Shown: positions 24,795-33,842 of the stretch, one piece after another | Layout of the letters: each line of letters begins with the position of its first letter | How positions within the stretch are numbered: the stretch's first letter is position 1 | Assembly (NCBI GenBank): GCA_001798855.1 | Contig: MGQQ01000159.1 | Location: forward strand, 1-60,454 | Source of the DNA: Deltaproteobacteria bacterium RBG_16_49_23 | GTDB lineage: Bacteria > Desulfobacterota > BSN033 > UBA1163 | DNA length: 60,454 bases | Reading direction: 5' to 3' | Notes under the pieces: model-generated | What the model saw: the letters and a program-made list of their open reading frames with translations, nothing else | What the model was told of the DNA's origin: nothing | Databases searched by the model: none | Made by a program: the position numbers and the translations under genes

Positions 24795-24863
24795 GTCCCA
24801 GACCGGGGAGAGGGAGGAGTGAAGGGAAAAATGCCCGAGGGGTTAGGCAAAAGATTGAATCGA

Positions 24864-26042
24864 CTATTGGGGGAGTTTACGCACCCCTTTGGCATAATCC
24901 GATTCTTCCCAGGTGATCCACTTGCCGCCCTGCCCGACGAATCGGCTGACTATGAGATTGGTTGTTTGACCGGTCGCATCAAAACTGGTTTCGCCCATGA
25001 GGCCTTTATATTTGATCCCTCGAATATATTTGGCGATGGCCCCTTTGTCATCCGGTCCGGCTTTTGAAACGCCTTCGAGAATAATTCCTGCTGAGTCATA
25101 GGCGTTAGGACCGTAAGCGCCGAAGGGCTCCCGGTATCCAGCCCCTTCATACGCCTTAACAAACTTTGTTCCCCCTTCGAGTTTATCAATGGGTCTTCCG
25201 GGTTTAATGGTCACTACCCCTTCTCCCGAGGGACCCGCCACTTCTAAAAATTTATCGTCTTTAATCCCCGAAATGGCAAAAAACAGCTTCTTCAGACCCA
25301 CCTTCTCCATCTGATCCCGGATGAGCGCTCCCTCCATCACCACCCCGCCAAAATAGACGGCGTCCGGATTGAGGCCCTTGACCTTCGTCAGAATTGGACG
25401 GAAGTCTGTTGTTCCTACGGTGACGCTGTCCACGGAAATAATTTTCGCTCCCTTGCCCTCTGCCATGGGCCTGAAGGCTTTGAGGTTCATCTCTCCGTAA
25501 CTGCTCGTATCCGAAATGATGGAAAAATTCTTATATCCCAGTTCCCCGATCACCCAGTCACAGAGGGGGCCGTTCTCCTGGATCAGGGTAGGAGCCACAC
25601 GATTGACCCCAGGATATTTATAGAATCCGGTGATGTCGGGATGGATTGCCCCCCATACGATGAAGGGAATCTTGTAGGTGTGAAAGATATGGATCGTAGC
25701 CAGGGCCACCGGGCTGTTCCAATGGCCGCTTGCTGCCACTACGGCTGGATCCGAAACGAGCTTGAGCGCGGCGGCCACACCGGTTGCGGGATCAGAGGCA
25801 TCGTCAAGAGCCACCATCTCAACTTTGTAAGGGTATTTTCCGGAAGCATTTGCCTCGCGAATGGCAAGATCAAACGCATTTCTCGCCCCCACTCCCTGCG
25901 CCGCATTGGGTCCGGTGAGAGGACCGATGAAACCGATCTTCACCACCTTCGATTGTGCCCATCCGCTTGAGGTGATCAAAAGGATGGAAACCGCTAAAAA
26001 AAGAACAAGAACCATCTTTCGATAAAGAAACTTCATCTTCAT
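24864..26042 (-). CDS. livK: Periplasmic ligand-binding protein of Liv-type ABC transporter
   Basis: 392 residues. Signal peptide of about 30 residues (LVLFLAVSILLITSSGWAQ) precedes VVKIGFIGPLTGPNAAQGVG, the start of the type I periplasmic binding fold. The N-terminal domain has ALDDASDPATGVAAALKLV and the hinge region SSYGEMNLKAF. Its ligand cannot be told from sequence. First gene after iclR (4-nt overlap). In context the ligand may be a purine, hydantoin or ureide. Confidence 0.9.
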   Translation of the reverse strand: MKMKFLYRKMVLVLFLAVSILLITSSGWAQSKVVKIGFIGPLTGPNAAQGVGARNAFDLAIREANASGKYPYKVEMVALDDASDPATGVAAALKLVSDPAVVAASGHWNSPVALATIHIFHTYKIPFIVWGAIHPDITGFYKYPGVNRVAPTLIQENGPLCDWVIGELGYKNFSIISDTSSYGEMNLKAFRPMAEGKGAKIISVDSVTVGTTDFRPILTKVKGLNPDAVYFGGVVMEGALIRDQMEKVGLKKLFFAISGIKDDKFLEVAGPSGEGVVTIKPGRPIDKLEGGTKFVKAYEGAGYREPFGAYGPNAYDSAGIILEGVSKAGPDDKGAIAKYIRGIKYKGLMGETSFDATGQTTNLIVSRFVGQGGKWITWEESDYAKGVRKLPQ

Positions 26043-26851
26043 ACCCTCCTTTTCCTTTGAATATTTGTGCTACCCCCTCGAGCAGCGATGTTTGACTCAT
26101 TCCTAAATTGTGATGAGATCTTTTGGGCATACTCCATGACCAGCTTGCTCAGTTCACCTACTCTCCGTCTACTGATTCGATAAAGAGGACCGGCGATGCT
26201 CACCCCTGCGATCAATTCACCGTTGGGGTCCAAAATGGGAGCGGCCACTGCTCTCACATCCCGGTCCACCTCCTGATCGCTGAAGGCGACCCCCCTCTTC
26301 CGAATCTGTCTCAGATGAGCCTTGAGCGATTCGGCCTCTGTGAGGGTATGGGGAGTGTATCGCTTCAAACCCTCTTTGGAGATGATGTGATCCCATTCCT
26401 CTTCTGGTAGATGGGCCATCAGGATTTTGCTTGAGGCTCCGCAATGAAGGGGAAGGGTCACCCCCGGCTGAAAGATTGAAAAGCGAACGGGCTCCTCGCT
26501 CTCCACCCTTTCGAGAACCACTCCTCTTGTTCCGTTGACGGCAGTGAGAAGAACGGTCTCTTTGGTCCGGAGGGATAACTCTTTCATAAAGGGTTTGGCA
26601 AGGCTGGAGAGATTGAACTGCCCTTTGGCCAGCAGGCCTAATCGCAGGGTATTCAAACCAAGGGTGTACTGAGCCGTCCCATTCTCCTCTCTGAGAAGGT
26701 CGTACTGGGTCAATGTCCTGACCAGGCGATAGGTTTTACTCTGGCTGTACCCGAGTTGCTTCGAAATTTCGGAAACCGTGAACAAAGGGGTGGAGGCTTC
26801 GTAGAGGAGCAGGATATTCAATCCATGGGCAAGAGACTGGTTGATCGCCAT
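26039..26851 (-). CDS. IclR-family transcriptional regulator
   Basis: 270 residues. N-terminal winged helix (about 1–60) with LLLYEASTPLFTVSEISKQLGYSQSKTYRLVRTL, then the GAF-like effector domain with GTRGVVLERVESEEPVRFS, PLHCGASSKILMAHL and GVAFSDQEVDRDVRAVAAPI, all typical. Likely senses a catabolic intermediate and controls the operon it heads. The stop overlaps livK's start by 4 nt. A promoter lies at 26891–26919 on its strand and an inverted repeat at 26856–26883 could be an operator. Confidence 0.88.
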   Translation of the reverse strand: MAINQSLAHGLNILLLYEASTPLFTVSEISKQLGYSQSKTYRLVRTLTQYDLLREENGTAQYTLGLNTLRLGLLAKGQFNLSSLAKPFMKELSLRTKETVLLTAVNGTRGVVLERVESEEPVRFSIFQPGVTLPLHCGASSKILMAHLPEEEWDHIISKEGLKRYTPHTLTEAESLKAHLRQIRKRGVAFSDQEVDRDVRAVAAPILDPNGELIAGVSIAGPLYRISRRRVGELSKLVMEYAQKISSQFRNESNIAARGGSTNIQRKRRV

Positions 26852-26855
26852 TGTT

Positions 26856-26883
26856 ATATTTTAACAATCAATTTCCAAAATAT
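26856..26883. promoter_or_regulatory. Candidate operator near iclR start
   Basis: ATATTTT (26856–26862) and AAAATAT (26877–26883) form an inverted repeat with a 14-nt spacer, 5 bases upstream of the iclR ATG. Spacing of about two helical turns suits an IclR dimer. The site is small and AT-rich, so the assignment is tentative. Confidence 0.35.
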
Positions 26884-26890
26884 GAAAACA

Positions 26891-26919
26891 CCCTTATCAG
26901 AGCCAAACGGTTTTGTCAA
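26891..26919 (-). promoter_or_regulatory. Sigma70-like promoter for iclR–liv–xdh operon
   Basis: On the minus strand TTGACA (26914–26919) is followed after 17 nt by TAAGGG (26891–26896), 40 bases ahead of the iclR start. The -35 is consensus; the -10 is weaker, as expected of a regulated promoter. Confidence 0.55.
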
Positions 26920-26975
26920 GAAAAAAATGGGGAAAATAGTTGAGAATACGATTCTCTCCAGAAAAGGAATGCCTA

Positions 26976-27004
26976 TTGACAGGGAGTGGGTATTTTTCTA
27001 TAAT
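26976..27004 (+). promoter_or_regulatory. Consensus sigma70 promoter for the TRAP/yge arm
   Basis: TTGACA (26976–26981), 17 nt, TATAAT (26999–27004): a full match to the consensus in both hexamers and spacing. It faces dctP at 27196, giving a 5' leader of about 185 nt. It diverges from the iclR promoter by 57 bases between -35 hexamers. Confidence 0.75.
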
Positions 27005-27195
27005 TCAGACCGCTTCAAGGAAAGGACCATTCTCACGATCGGATCATCTCCACATCCCCATTTTCGAAAATGGTTCAGGACAGAAAGAATGTTAAGGCTA
27101 TCTTTATCGGAGAAAACGGCATTGGGAAGGAGGTGAACCTGTCTTTCCCGATAGAGGGTTGGGATAAACGAATAAATTTTTTAAGGAGGTTAAAA

Positions 27196-28263
27196 ATGAA
27201 GTCCACAAATTTATTTCGCAAAACGGTTTTAACCATCTCTGTGTTCATGTTGTTCATGTTTATCTGCTCAGGGAACGCCTATTCCTCCAAAGTCCTGAAG
27301 CTGGCCCATTTAAATCCTCAGGAACCTTTCGAAAATCCAACTGCCCCCATCGCCGCCGTATTTAAAACCATGGTGGAATCAAGGACCAATATGGGCATCA
27401 AAGTCGAAATCTACCCTGCAGGCGTCCTGGGAAAAGAACGAGAATCGATGGAGCAGGTTCAGCAGGGGGTGATTCAGAGTTATATCGCCTCCGGAACAGG
27501 CATCGCACAATTCTATAAAGCCTACGATGTCACCAACCTCCCCTTTGCTTTCAATTCCTATGCGGTGGCCTATGACGTCTATGATGGACCCTTCGGCCAG
27601 GAGATGGCAGAGGATATCCGGAAAAAGACGGGATTTAAAGTTCTGGGTTTTGGTGAATCCGGAGGATTCTTTCAGATCTCGAATTCGAAGAGACCCATTA
27701 AAACGCCTGCCGACATGAAAGGATTAAAAATAAGAACGATGGCCATCCCTCTTCATATGGGAATCATCGACTCACTCGGAGGCGCGGCCACTCCCATCGC
27801 ATGGGTTGAAGTCTATACCGCCCTCCAGACAGGTGTGGTCGATGGTCAGATGAATCCTATTCCGATTATCAATACCGCCAAATTCTTCGAGGTCCAGAAA
27901 TATATCACCCTGACCAATCATCTCTATGCTCCCTATGTCTGGGTGTTGAACGACAAATGGTTCCAGGGGTTAACCCCGGCGGAAAAGGAGATCATCCTGG
28001 ATGCGGCCCAGACGGCTGTGATGTCCGGCAGGGGTTTAAACCGTATTACCGAATCATCGGATAAGGGTCTGCCGGTGATTGCAAAGAAAATGGAGATCTA
28101 CACTCCCAGCCCGGAAGAACTCGCTCAGTTTAGAAAACTGGCCATCGCAGGCGCCCAGAAGATCATTTCGGAGAAACTGGGAGAGGAAGGTAAGATATGG
28201 ACCGATAAATTTTTAAAGGCGATTGATGTGGCTGAAAAAAAGATGAAGGCTCAGGTCAAATGA
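27196..28263 (+). CDS. dctP: TRAP transporter solute-binding protein
   Basis: 355 residues from ATG 27196; AGGAGG at 27184–27189 lies 6 nt before it. Signal peptide (KTVLTISVFMLFMFICSGNAYS) precedes KVLKLAHLNPQEPFENP. DctP motifs: YPAGVLGKERESMEQVQQG, the substrate-carboxylate region MKGLKIRTM with Arg (the classic salt bridge to carboxylates), and EVYTALQTGVVDGQMNP. It therefore binds an organic acid. In this locus ureido- or amino-acids from ring cleavage are candidates. Confidence 0.92.
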   Translation: MKSTNLFRKTVLTISVFMLFMFICSGNAYSSKVLKLAHLNPQEPFENPTAPIAAVFKTMVESRTNMGIKVEIYPAGVLGKERESMEQVQQGVIQSYIASGTGIAQFYKAYDVTNLPFAFNSYAVAYDVYDGPFGQEMAEDIRKKTGFKVLGFGESGGFFQISNSKRPIKTPADMKGLKIRTMAIPLHMGIIDSLGGAATPIAWVEVYTALQTGVVDGQMNPIPIINTAKFFEVQKYITLTNHLYAPYVWVLNDKWFQGLTPAEKEIILDAAQTAVMSGRGLNRITESSDKGLPVIAKKMEIYTPSPEELAQFRKLAIAGAQKIISEKLGEEGKIWTDKFLKAIDVAEKKMKAQVK

Positions 28264-28276
28264 GGTCTCTGGATCG

Positions 28277-28795
28277 ATGAATCTCGTTTCTGGACGAAAA
28301 GGATACCTGTCATGGGTTGAGAAACTCGCCTGGATCGTGGAAAGGATTGCCGCTGTTCCCTGTATGATCGCCATAGGGGGGATGACGGTGATCGTCATCC
28401 TCGGTGTCATCTTCCGCTATGTTCTCGGAAGCCCCCTCGGATGGACAGAGGAAGCAGCCCGTTACCTGATGATCTGGGCTGCTTCCCTCGCTGTGAGCAT
28501 GGGGATTATGAAGGGAGAACATGTCGGGATCAACCTGATGGTCAACGCCTTTTCTCCGAAAATCCGGCGGTGGATGGCCATCTCGGTCCATCTGGCCATC
28601 CTGGCCTTTCTATGGGTCCTGACGCAGCGCGGTTACCTCATGGCCATCAACGGAAGGAATCAGTTTTCTCCCCTCCTCGGCGTCACCATGGTCTGGTCCC
28701 TGGCTGCGATTCCCATTGCCGGCCTCCTGGCCATGCTGCAAACCGTTTTCCTCATTCTTATAATGCTTTCACCGTCAAAGGAGTCATCGAAATAG
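28277..28795 (+). CDS. dctQ: TRAP transporter small permease
   Basis: 172 residues, four membrane segments, with the DctQ motif GSPLGWTEEAARYLMIWAAS. GAGG precedes the start. Joins DctM to form the permease. The gap to dctP is 13 bases. Confidence 0.9.
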   Translation: MNLVSGRKGYLSWVEKLAWIVERIAAVPCMIAIGGMTVIVILGVIFRYVLGSPLGWTEEAARYLMIWAASLAVSMGIMKGEHVGINLMVNAFSPKIRRWMAISVHLAILAFLWVLTQRGYLMAINGRNQFSPLLGVTMVWSLAAIPIAGLLAMLQTVFLILIMLSPSKESSK

Positions 28796-28804
28796 AGGGA
28801 TGAG

Positions 28805-30088
28805 ATGCTCTTGTTCATAGGGATTGTTTTTCTGGGACTCCTGATGCTCGGAACGCCGATCGGGTTTGCTCTTGGAATCGCGGCCCTCGCGGTCTTCGTC
28901 AAAATGGATGTCTCCGTCCTTTTCAACATGGTCCCCCAGCGCTTCTTTGCCGGCCTGGACATGTTCACGCTGATGGCCATGCCCTTCTTTATCCTCGCCG
29001 GCGAGATGATGAACAAGGCAGGGATTACACATCGGCTCGTTCAATTTGCCAATGTCCTGGTAGGACATCTGAGGGGCGGATTGGCCCATGCCAATATTGT
29101 CGCCAGTGTTTTCTTTGCCGGACTGACCGGAGCAGCAGTCTCGGACACGGCGGCCATCGGCACCATGCTCATCCCGGCCATGGTGGAGGATGGCTATGAG
29201 CTCGATTACAGCGCGGCCGTCACCGCCTCCTCATCCATCATCGGACCGACGATCCCCCCAAGTAATATGATGGTCATCTACGGATCCATGATGAATGTAT
29301 CCATCGCCGGACTCTTCGCCACCGGAATCCTGACCGGGTTGCTCCTTGCATTCCTGCTGATGATCATGGCTGCCTATTTTGCGGCCAAAAGGAACTATCC
29401 CAAAAAGCCCCGGAGTTCCCTACGGGGAGTCATCAGGTCGACCAGGGAAGCGATCATCCCCCTTTTGATGCCGATCATCATCCTTGGAGGAATCCTTACC
29501 GGAATCTTCACGCCGACAGAGGCAGCTGCAGTCGCTGTCGGATATGCGGCCGTGATCGGTCTATTCGTCTTAAAAACCCTTAAGCTAAAGGATTTCCCGG
29601 AGCTCTTTTATAAAACAGCCATGACTACAGGCGTTGTATTTTTAATTATCGGAACAGCAAACATCTGCGGGTGGATTCTGGCCTCTGAAAAAATACCCGA
29701 AGCCGTGGCTGCAGCCATGGTGTCGATCAGTGATGACAAGACGATTCTGCTGCTCATGATCCTGCTCCTCATGGGCATCGTGGGCTGTTTCATGGACATC
29801 GCTGCCGCCCTGATCATTTTAGGCCCCATCCTTCACCCCCTTGCGGTGAGCCACGGCGTCCATCCTCTTCATTTCGGAATCATCATGGTCTTTTCACTCA
29901 ATATCGCCCTGACGACACCGCCCGTGGGAGCCTGCCTCTTTGTAGCATGCGGGATCACCAAACTGAGTCTGGAGCAACTCTCTAAGGCGATATGGCCTTT
30001 TATCATCATGGAATTTATTACCCTAATCATCATCACCTTTGTCCCTGATATTCCTATGGCCATCCCTAAACTGCTTGGATATTATTAG
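28805..30088 (+). CDS. dctM: TRAP transporter large permease
   Basis: 427 residues, about twelve membrane segments. DctM motifs: GTPIGFALG, MPFFILAGEMMNKAG, VFFAGLTGAAVSDTAAIG and SSIIGPTIPPSN. Sodium- or proton-driven import of the DctP-bound acid. The start is 9 bases after dctQ. Confidence 0.93.
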   Translation: MLLFIGIVFLGLLMLGTPIGFALGIAALAVFVKMDVSVLFNMVPQRFFAGLDMFTLMAMPFFILAGEMMNKAGITHRLVQFANVLVGHLRGGLAHANIVASVFFAGLTGAAVSDTAAIGTMLIPAMVEDGYELDYSAAVTASSSIIGPTIPPSNMMVIYGSMMNVSIAGLFATGILTGLLLAFLLMIMAAYFAAKRNYPKKPRSSLRGVIRSTREAIIPLLMPIIILGGILTGIFTPTEAAAVAVGYAAVIGLFVLKTLKLKDFPELFYKTAMTTGVVFLIIGTANICGWILASEKIPEAVAAAMVSISDDKTILLLMILLLMGIVGCFMDIAAALIILGPILHPLAVSHGVHPLHFGIIMVFSLNIALTTPPVGACLFVACGITKLSLEQLSKAIWPFIIMEFITLIIITFVPDIPMAIPKLLGYY

Positions 30089-30163
30089 GTAAAAGATTTC
30101 ATTAAATCCTCATTGATCATGCTGATGGAACACGTCCAATGAAGAAAGGCGCAGGCATAACGA

Positions 30164-31348
30164 ATGATCCTTGCAGATAAAATCTATGAGCTTGCTGAAA
30201 AATATAAGGATGACACAGCGGAGAATCTCTCGAAACTGGTCAAGATCAAATCCTTCAGCCGGGAAGAGGAAGCGGTCCAGCAGGAACTCAAACGCCAGAT
30301 GGAACCGTTGAAGCTGGACGAATTGAAGATCGATGGACTGGGGAATGTCATCGGTCGCATAGGCCATGGGAAAAAGATTTTGGCCATCGATGCCCATATG
30401 GATACGGTCGATATCGGGAATATGGACAACTGGGAGTTTAGCCCCTTCTCGGGAAAGATCGAAGGGGGATATGTTCTTGGAAGGGGAACAGTGGATCAAA
30501 AAGGTGGTGCGGCCAGCTTTGTTACGACAGCCAGAATTCTTAAGGAGCTCGGATTTGATAAGGATTTGACCGTTTATTTTGTGGGCAGCGTCATGGAAGA
30601 GGATTGTGACGGCCTCTGCTGGAAATATATTATCGAAGAAGATAGGATTAAGCCGGACATTGTGATCTGCACCGAACCTACCAATGGCAATATCTGCCGT
30701 GGCCATAGGGGAAGAATGGAGATTGAGGTGACCTTTCGCGGGGTCTCAGCCCACGGGTCGGCTCCGGAAAGGGGAAAAAATGCCATTTACATGGCCTCCA
30801 AAGCCTGCCTCGATATCAAAGCCCTTAATGAACGTTTGAGAAGCGATCCCTTTCTTGGAAAGGGCTCTGTAACGATAACCGATTTTTTTTCCAGGAGCCC
30901 CTCTTTATGTGCGGTGGCGGATTACGCAAAAATCCATGTCGACCGGAGATTGACCTGGGGAGAGACAAAAGAGTCTGCTCTGGCTGAAATCGAAGAGATC
31001 GTAAAAGATGTGAGAGCAGAGGTTCAGATCCTTCAATATGATGAAAGAGCCTATACCGGGCTTCGATACGGGATGGAGAAATATTACCCCACCTGGAAGC
31101 TCCCGCCGGATCACGCCGCTGTAAAAACAGGGGTTGCGGTCTATGAATCTCTGTTCGGGAGCTCACCCATGGTGGATAAATGGACATTTTCCACCAATGC
31201 CGTCACGATTACTGGCATATATGGCATCCCCACAATCGGATTCGGTCCGGGGGATGAGACCCTGGCCCATGCTCCCAATGAGAGAGTGGTTGTCAAAGAC
31301 CTCGTCAACGCATCCGCTTTTTACGCACTCTATGCCTATCAACTATAA
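30164..31348 (+). CDS. ygeY: YgeY-like M20 peptidase/deacylase family hydrolase
   Basis: 394 residues. Metal-dependent amide hydrolase of the M20 family. Zinc-site residues appear in order: IDAHMDTVDIGN (His, then Asp), GRGTVDQKGG (Asp), MEEDCDG (catalytic and metal Glu pair), CTEPTNG (Glu) and HAPNERV (His). The dimerisation lid lies in the middle (EIEVTFRGVSAHGSAPERGKNAI). Its neighbour YgeW and the wider set identify it with YgeY of the E. coli cluster. It probably removes an acyl, formyl or carbamoyl group from a small amino acid derivative; the substrate is inferred. Confidence 0.82.
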   Translation: MILADKIYELAEKYKDDTAENLSKLVKIKSFSREEEAVQQELKRQMEPLKLDELKIDGLGNVIGRIGHGKKILAIDAHMDTVDIGNMDNWEFSPFSGKIEGGYVLGRGTVDQKGGAASFVTTARILKELGFDKDLTVYFVGSVMEEDCDGLCWKYIIEEDRIKPDIVICTEPTNGNICRGHRGRMEIEVTFRGVSAHGSAPERGKNAIYMASKACLDIKALNERLRSDPFLGKGSVTITDFFSRSPSLCAVADYAKIHVDRRLTWGETKESALAEIEEIVKDVRAEVQILQYDERAYTGLRYGMEKYYPTWKLPPDHAAVKTGVAVYESLFGSSPMVDKWTFSTNAVTITGIYGIPTIGFGPGDETLAHAPNERVVVKDLVNASAFYALYAYQL

Positions 31349-31368
31349 ATCATCTCGGAAGGATACCT

Positions 31369-32556
31369 ATGGACTATCAGACTATCATAAATTCCCTAAA
31401 AAAATTGGAGGCCAACCTATTCCAGACCGATTTTTTGCTCACCTGGGAAAAATCCGAAGACCAAATCAAACAGATATTATATGTGGCCGAGGCATTGCGA
31501 TACTTTCATCGCCATCATATCTCTTCTCGATGTTTTGACTCCGGACTTGCCGTATCCATTTTCAGAGACAAATCAACCCGGACACGGTTCTCTTTTTCAT
31601 CCGCCGCCAATTTCGTAGGCCTTGGAGTTCAGGAGCTGGACGAGGAAAAGTCCCAAATGACCCACGGTGAAACCCTGCGGGAGACGGCCAATATGATCTC
31701 CTTCTTTACGGAAGTGATCGGGATCCGGGATGATATTTACCTCGGGACCGGTCACGCCTACATGAAGGCCGTGGCCGAAGCCCTGGATGAGGGATTCCAG
31801 GCGGGCGTCCTAAATCAGCGGCCCGGTCTTATCAATCTTCAATGTGACATCGACCATCCCACCCAGTCCATGGCGGACCTGCTTCATCTTAAAACCCACT
31901 TCGGTTCCCTTGAAAACCTCAGGGGGAAGAAGCTTGCCATGACCTGGGCCTATTCACCGAGCTATGGGAAACCCCTCTCCGTGCCCCAGGGAATCATCGG
32001 CCTGATGACCCGTTTCGGAATGAATGTTTCCCTCGCCTATCCTGAGGGTTATCACCTGATCCCCGAAGTGACAGGCCTTGCAAAAAAGAATGCCGCTCAA
32101 AGCGGCGGCTCCTTTACAATCGTTGATTCCATGGATGAGGCATTCAAAGACGCCGATATGGTCTACCCCAAGAGCTGGGCGCCGTATACGGTGATGGAAA
32201 AACGGACCGAGTTATTTAGAAATAACGACGACCAGGGTCTTAAAGCGCTTGAGAAAGAATGTCTGGCCAAGAATGCACGGTTTAAAAACTGGGAATGCAC
32301 CGAAGAAAAAATGAAACTGACCCGAAAAGGACAGGCCCTCTACATGCACTGCCTTCCCGCAGATATTTCAAATGTCTCCTGCAAACAGGGGGAGGTCCAG
32401 GAGACCGTTTTTGAGAAATATCGCATCGCCACTTATAAAGAAGCGGGATTCAAGCCGTATATTATCGCATCGATGATGATCAACGCCCGGTTTAAAGATC
32501 CGGTCCGACTGCTGGAGGAGATGAAAAAAAGAAACATCAAACGGGTGGGCTTTTAA
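31369..32556 (+). CDS. ygeW: YgeW-like knotted carbamoyltransferase
   Basis: 395 residues, longer than ornithine or aspartate carbamoyltransferase. The carbamoyl-phosphate loop DKSTRTRFSFSSA and the YgeW-type ELDEEKSQMTHGETLRETANMISF are present, as are HPTQSMADLLHL, YPKSWAPY (the extended loop of the knotted group) and the C-terminal MHCLPADISNVSCKQGEV. In urate catabolism the family is thought to phosphorolyse a ureido amino acid to give carbamoyl phosphate. GGAAGG precedes ATG 31369. With arcC it would yield ATP. Third carbamoyltransferase of the locus. Confidence 0.88.
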   Translation: MDYQTIINSLKKLEANLFQTDFLLTWEKSEDQIKQILYVAEALRYFHRHHISSRCFDSGLAVSIFRDKSTRTRFSFSSAANFVGLGVQELDEEKSQMTHGETLRETANMISFFTEVIGIRDDIYLGTGHAYMKAVAEALDEGFQAGVLNQRPGLINLQCDIDHPTQSMADLLHLKTHFGSLENLRGKKLAMTWAYSPSYGKPLSVPQGIIGLMTRFGMNVSLAYPEGYHLIPEVTGLAKKNAAQSGGSFTIVDSMDEAFKDADMVYPKSWAPYTVMEKRTELFRNNDDQGLKALEKECLAKNARFKNWECTEEKMKLTRKGQALYMHCLPADISNVSCKQGEVQETVFEKYRIATYKEAGFKPYIIASMMINARFKDPVRLLEEMKKRNIKRVGF

Positions 32557-32567
32557 TTTTAGGGAAC

Positions 32568-33830
32568 ATGGAACAGGTCAAAAATCTAAAATGTCTTCTG
32601 TGTGGTCATGAATATGGGCCGGATGAAGTCCTCTACGTTTGCCCTAACCACGGCACGGAGGGCATTCTCGATGTTCAGTATGATTATGATCTCATCACTT
32701 CGAAATTCTCCCGCACTGACCTGAAGGGGAAAGGAGAAAGCAGCCTCTGGCGCTATAAACCCCTCTTGCCTGTCAAATCCAACACCCCTGTCCCGCCCTT
32801 AACAGTCGGGTGGACGCCCCTTTATCCAGCCCCCCGCCTTGCTAAAACATTAGGACTAGAACACCTCTGGGTAAAAGATGATTGCCGTCAGCCCACAGCC
32901 TCCTTCAAAGATCGGGCCAGCCTGATCGCCATTGTCAAAGCCCTTGAAGTCAATGCAGAAGTGATCACTACCGCCAGTACTGGCAATGCGGCAGCAGCGC
33001 TTTCGGGTCTGTGCGCCAGTATTGGCATGCCCAATGTGATCTTTGTGCCTGCCTCCGCACCTGAAGCAAAAATCGCTCAATTGATGGTCTTCGGCTCAAC
33101 GGTATTATTGATCGAAGGGACCTATGATGATGCCTTCGATCTCTGTCTGGAATCCGCTCAGGTATATGGCTGGTACATCCGGAATACCGGATATAATCCT
33201 TACATGACCGAAGGGAAGAAGACCGCTCTCTATGAGATCTATGAACAGTTGGAGTGGGAAGGCCCCGATGCTATCTTTGTTCCGGTTGGAGATGGTTGCA
33301 TCATTGGTGGACTCCATAAAGGCCTGAAAGATCTGTTCGCATTGGGCTGGATAAAAAAAATGCCACGGCTGATCGGAGTGCAGGCATCCGGCTCTGCGGC
33401 CATGTATCATGCCTGGAAACAAGAGATGGACCCTGTCCAAATCAAACCCATCAAGGCTTCTACGATCGCCGACAGCATGGCTTCGGGTCTGCCTCGTGAT
33501 CGCATCAAGGCCATGCGGGCTGTCCGGGAGACCGGAGGAGCCTTTTTGGCTGTGACGGATGAAGAGATTCTTCAGGCCATTCCCGCCTTAGCCCGCGGGT
33601 GCGGGGTGTTTGCGGAACCGGCGGGGGCCTCTTCCTTCGCAGGATTGGTCAAAGCCGTCCAAACAGGTCTGGTCAGACCTGAAGAGCGGATTGTCATCCT
33701 TGCCACAGGCAGCGGCCTCAAGGATATTCCTGCGGCGATGCAAACCGTAGGGAAACCGAAACGCATCCGGGCCAGCCTGAAAGCCGTTGAGGCCGCTCTG
33801 GACGATAACCTTTTCTTGCTTAAAAGATAA
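32568..33830 (+). CDS. Threonine-synthase-like fold-type II PLP enzyme
   Basis: 420 residues. Zinc-ribbon-like start with C9, C12, C25 and H28 (CLLCGHEY...VCPNHG), as in class II threonine synthases. PLP-binding Lys114 lies in PTASFKDR, the asparagine loop is ASTGNAAAAL and the phosphate loop is VPVGDGCIIGGLHKG. No homoserine-phosphate pathway genes are nearby; instead it follows ygeW by 11 bases. Such an enzyme could carry out beta-elimination or replacement on the amino acid released by YgeW, taking the place of YgeX (diaminopropionate ammonia-lyase), which is missing. Threonine synthase proper is the alternative. Confidence 0.82.
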   Translation: MEQVKNLKCLLCGHEYGPDEVLYVCPNHGTEGILDVQYDYDLITSKFSRTDLKGKGESSLWRYKPLLPVKSNTPVPPLTVGWTPLYPAPRLAKTLGLEHLWVKDDCRQPTASFKDRASLIAIVKALEVNAEVITTASTGNAAAALSGLCASIGMPNVIFVPASAPEAKIAQLMVFGSTVLLIEGTYDDAFDLCLESAQVYGWYIRNTGYNPYMTEGKKTALYEIYEQLEWEGPDAIFVPVGDGCIIGGLHKGLKDLFALGWIKKMPRLIGVQASGSAAMYHAWKQEMDPVQIKPIKASTIADSMASGLPRDRIKAMRAVRETGGAFLAVTDEEILQAIPALARGCGVFAEPAGASSFAGLVKAVQTGLVRPEERIVILATGSGLKDIPAAMQTVGKPKRIRASLKAVEAALDDNLFLLKR

Positions 33831-33842
33831 GGGGGATATTCA

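Noticed and set aside
32568-33830. YgeX (diaminopropionate ammonia-lyase) proper
   Set aside because: The N-terminal zinc-ribbon and loops are of threonine-synthase type, so only a functional parallel is proposed.
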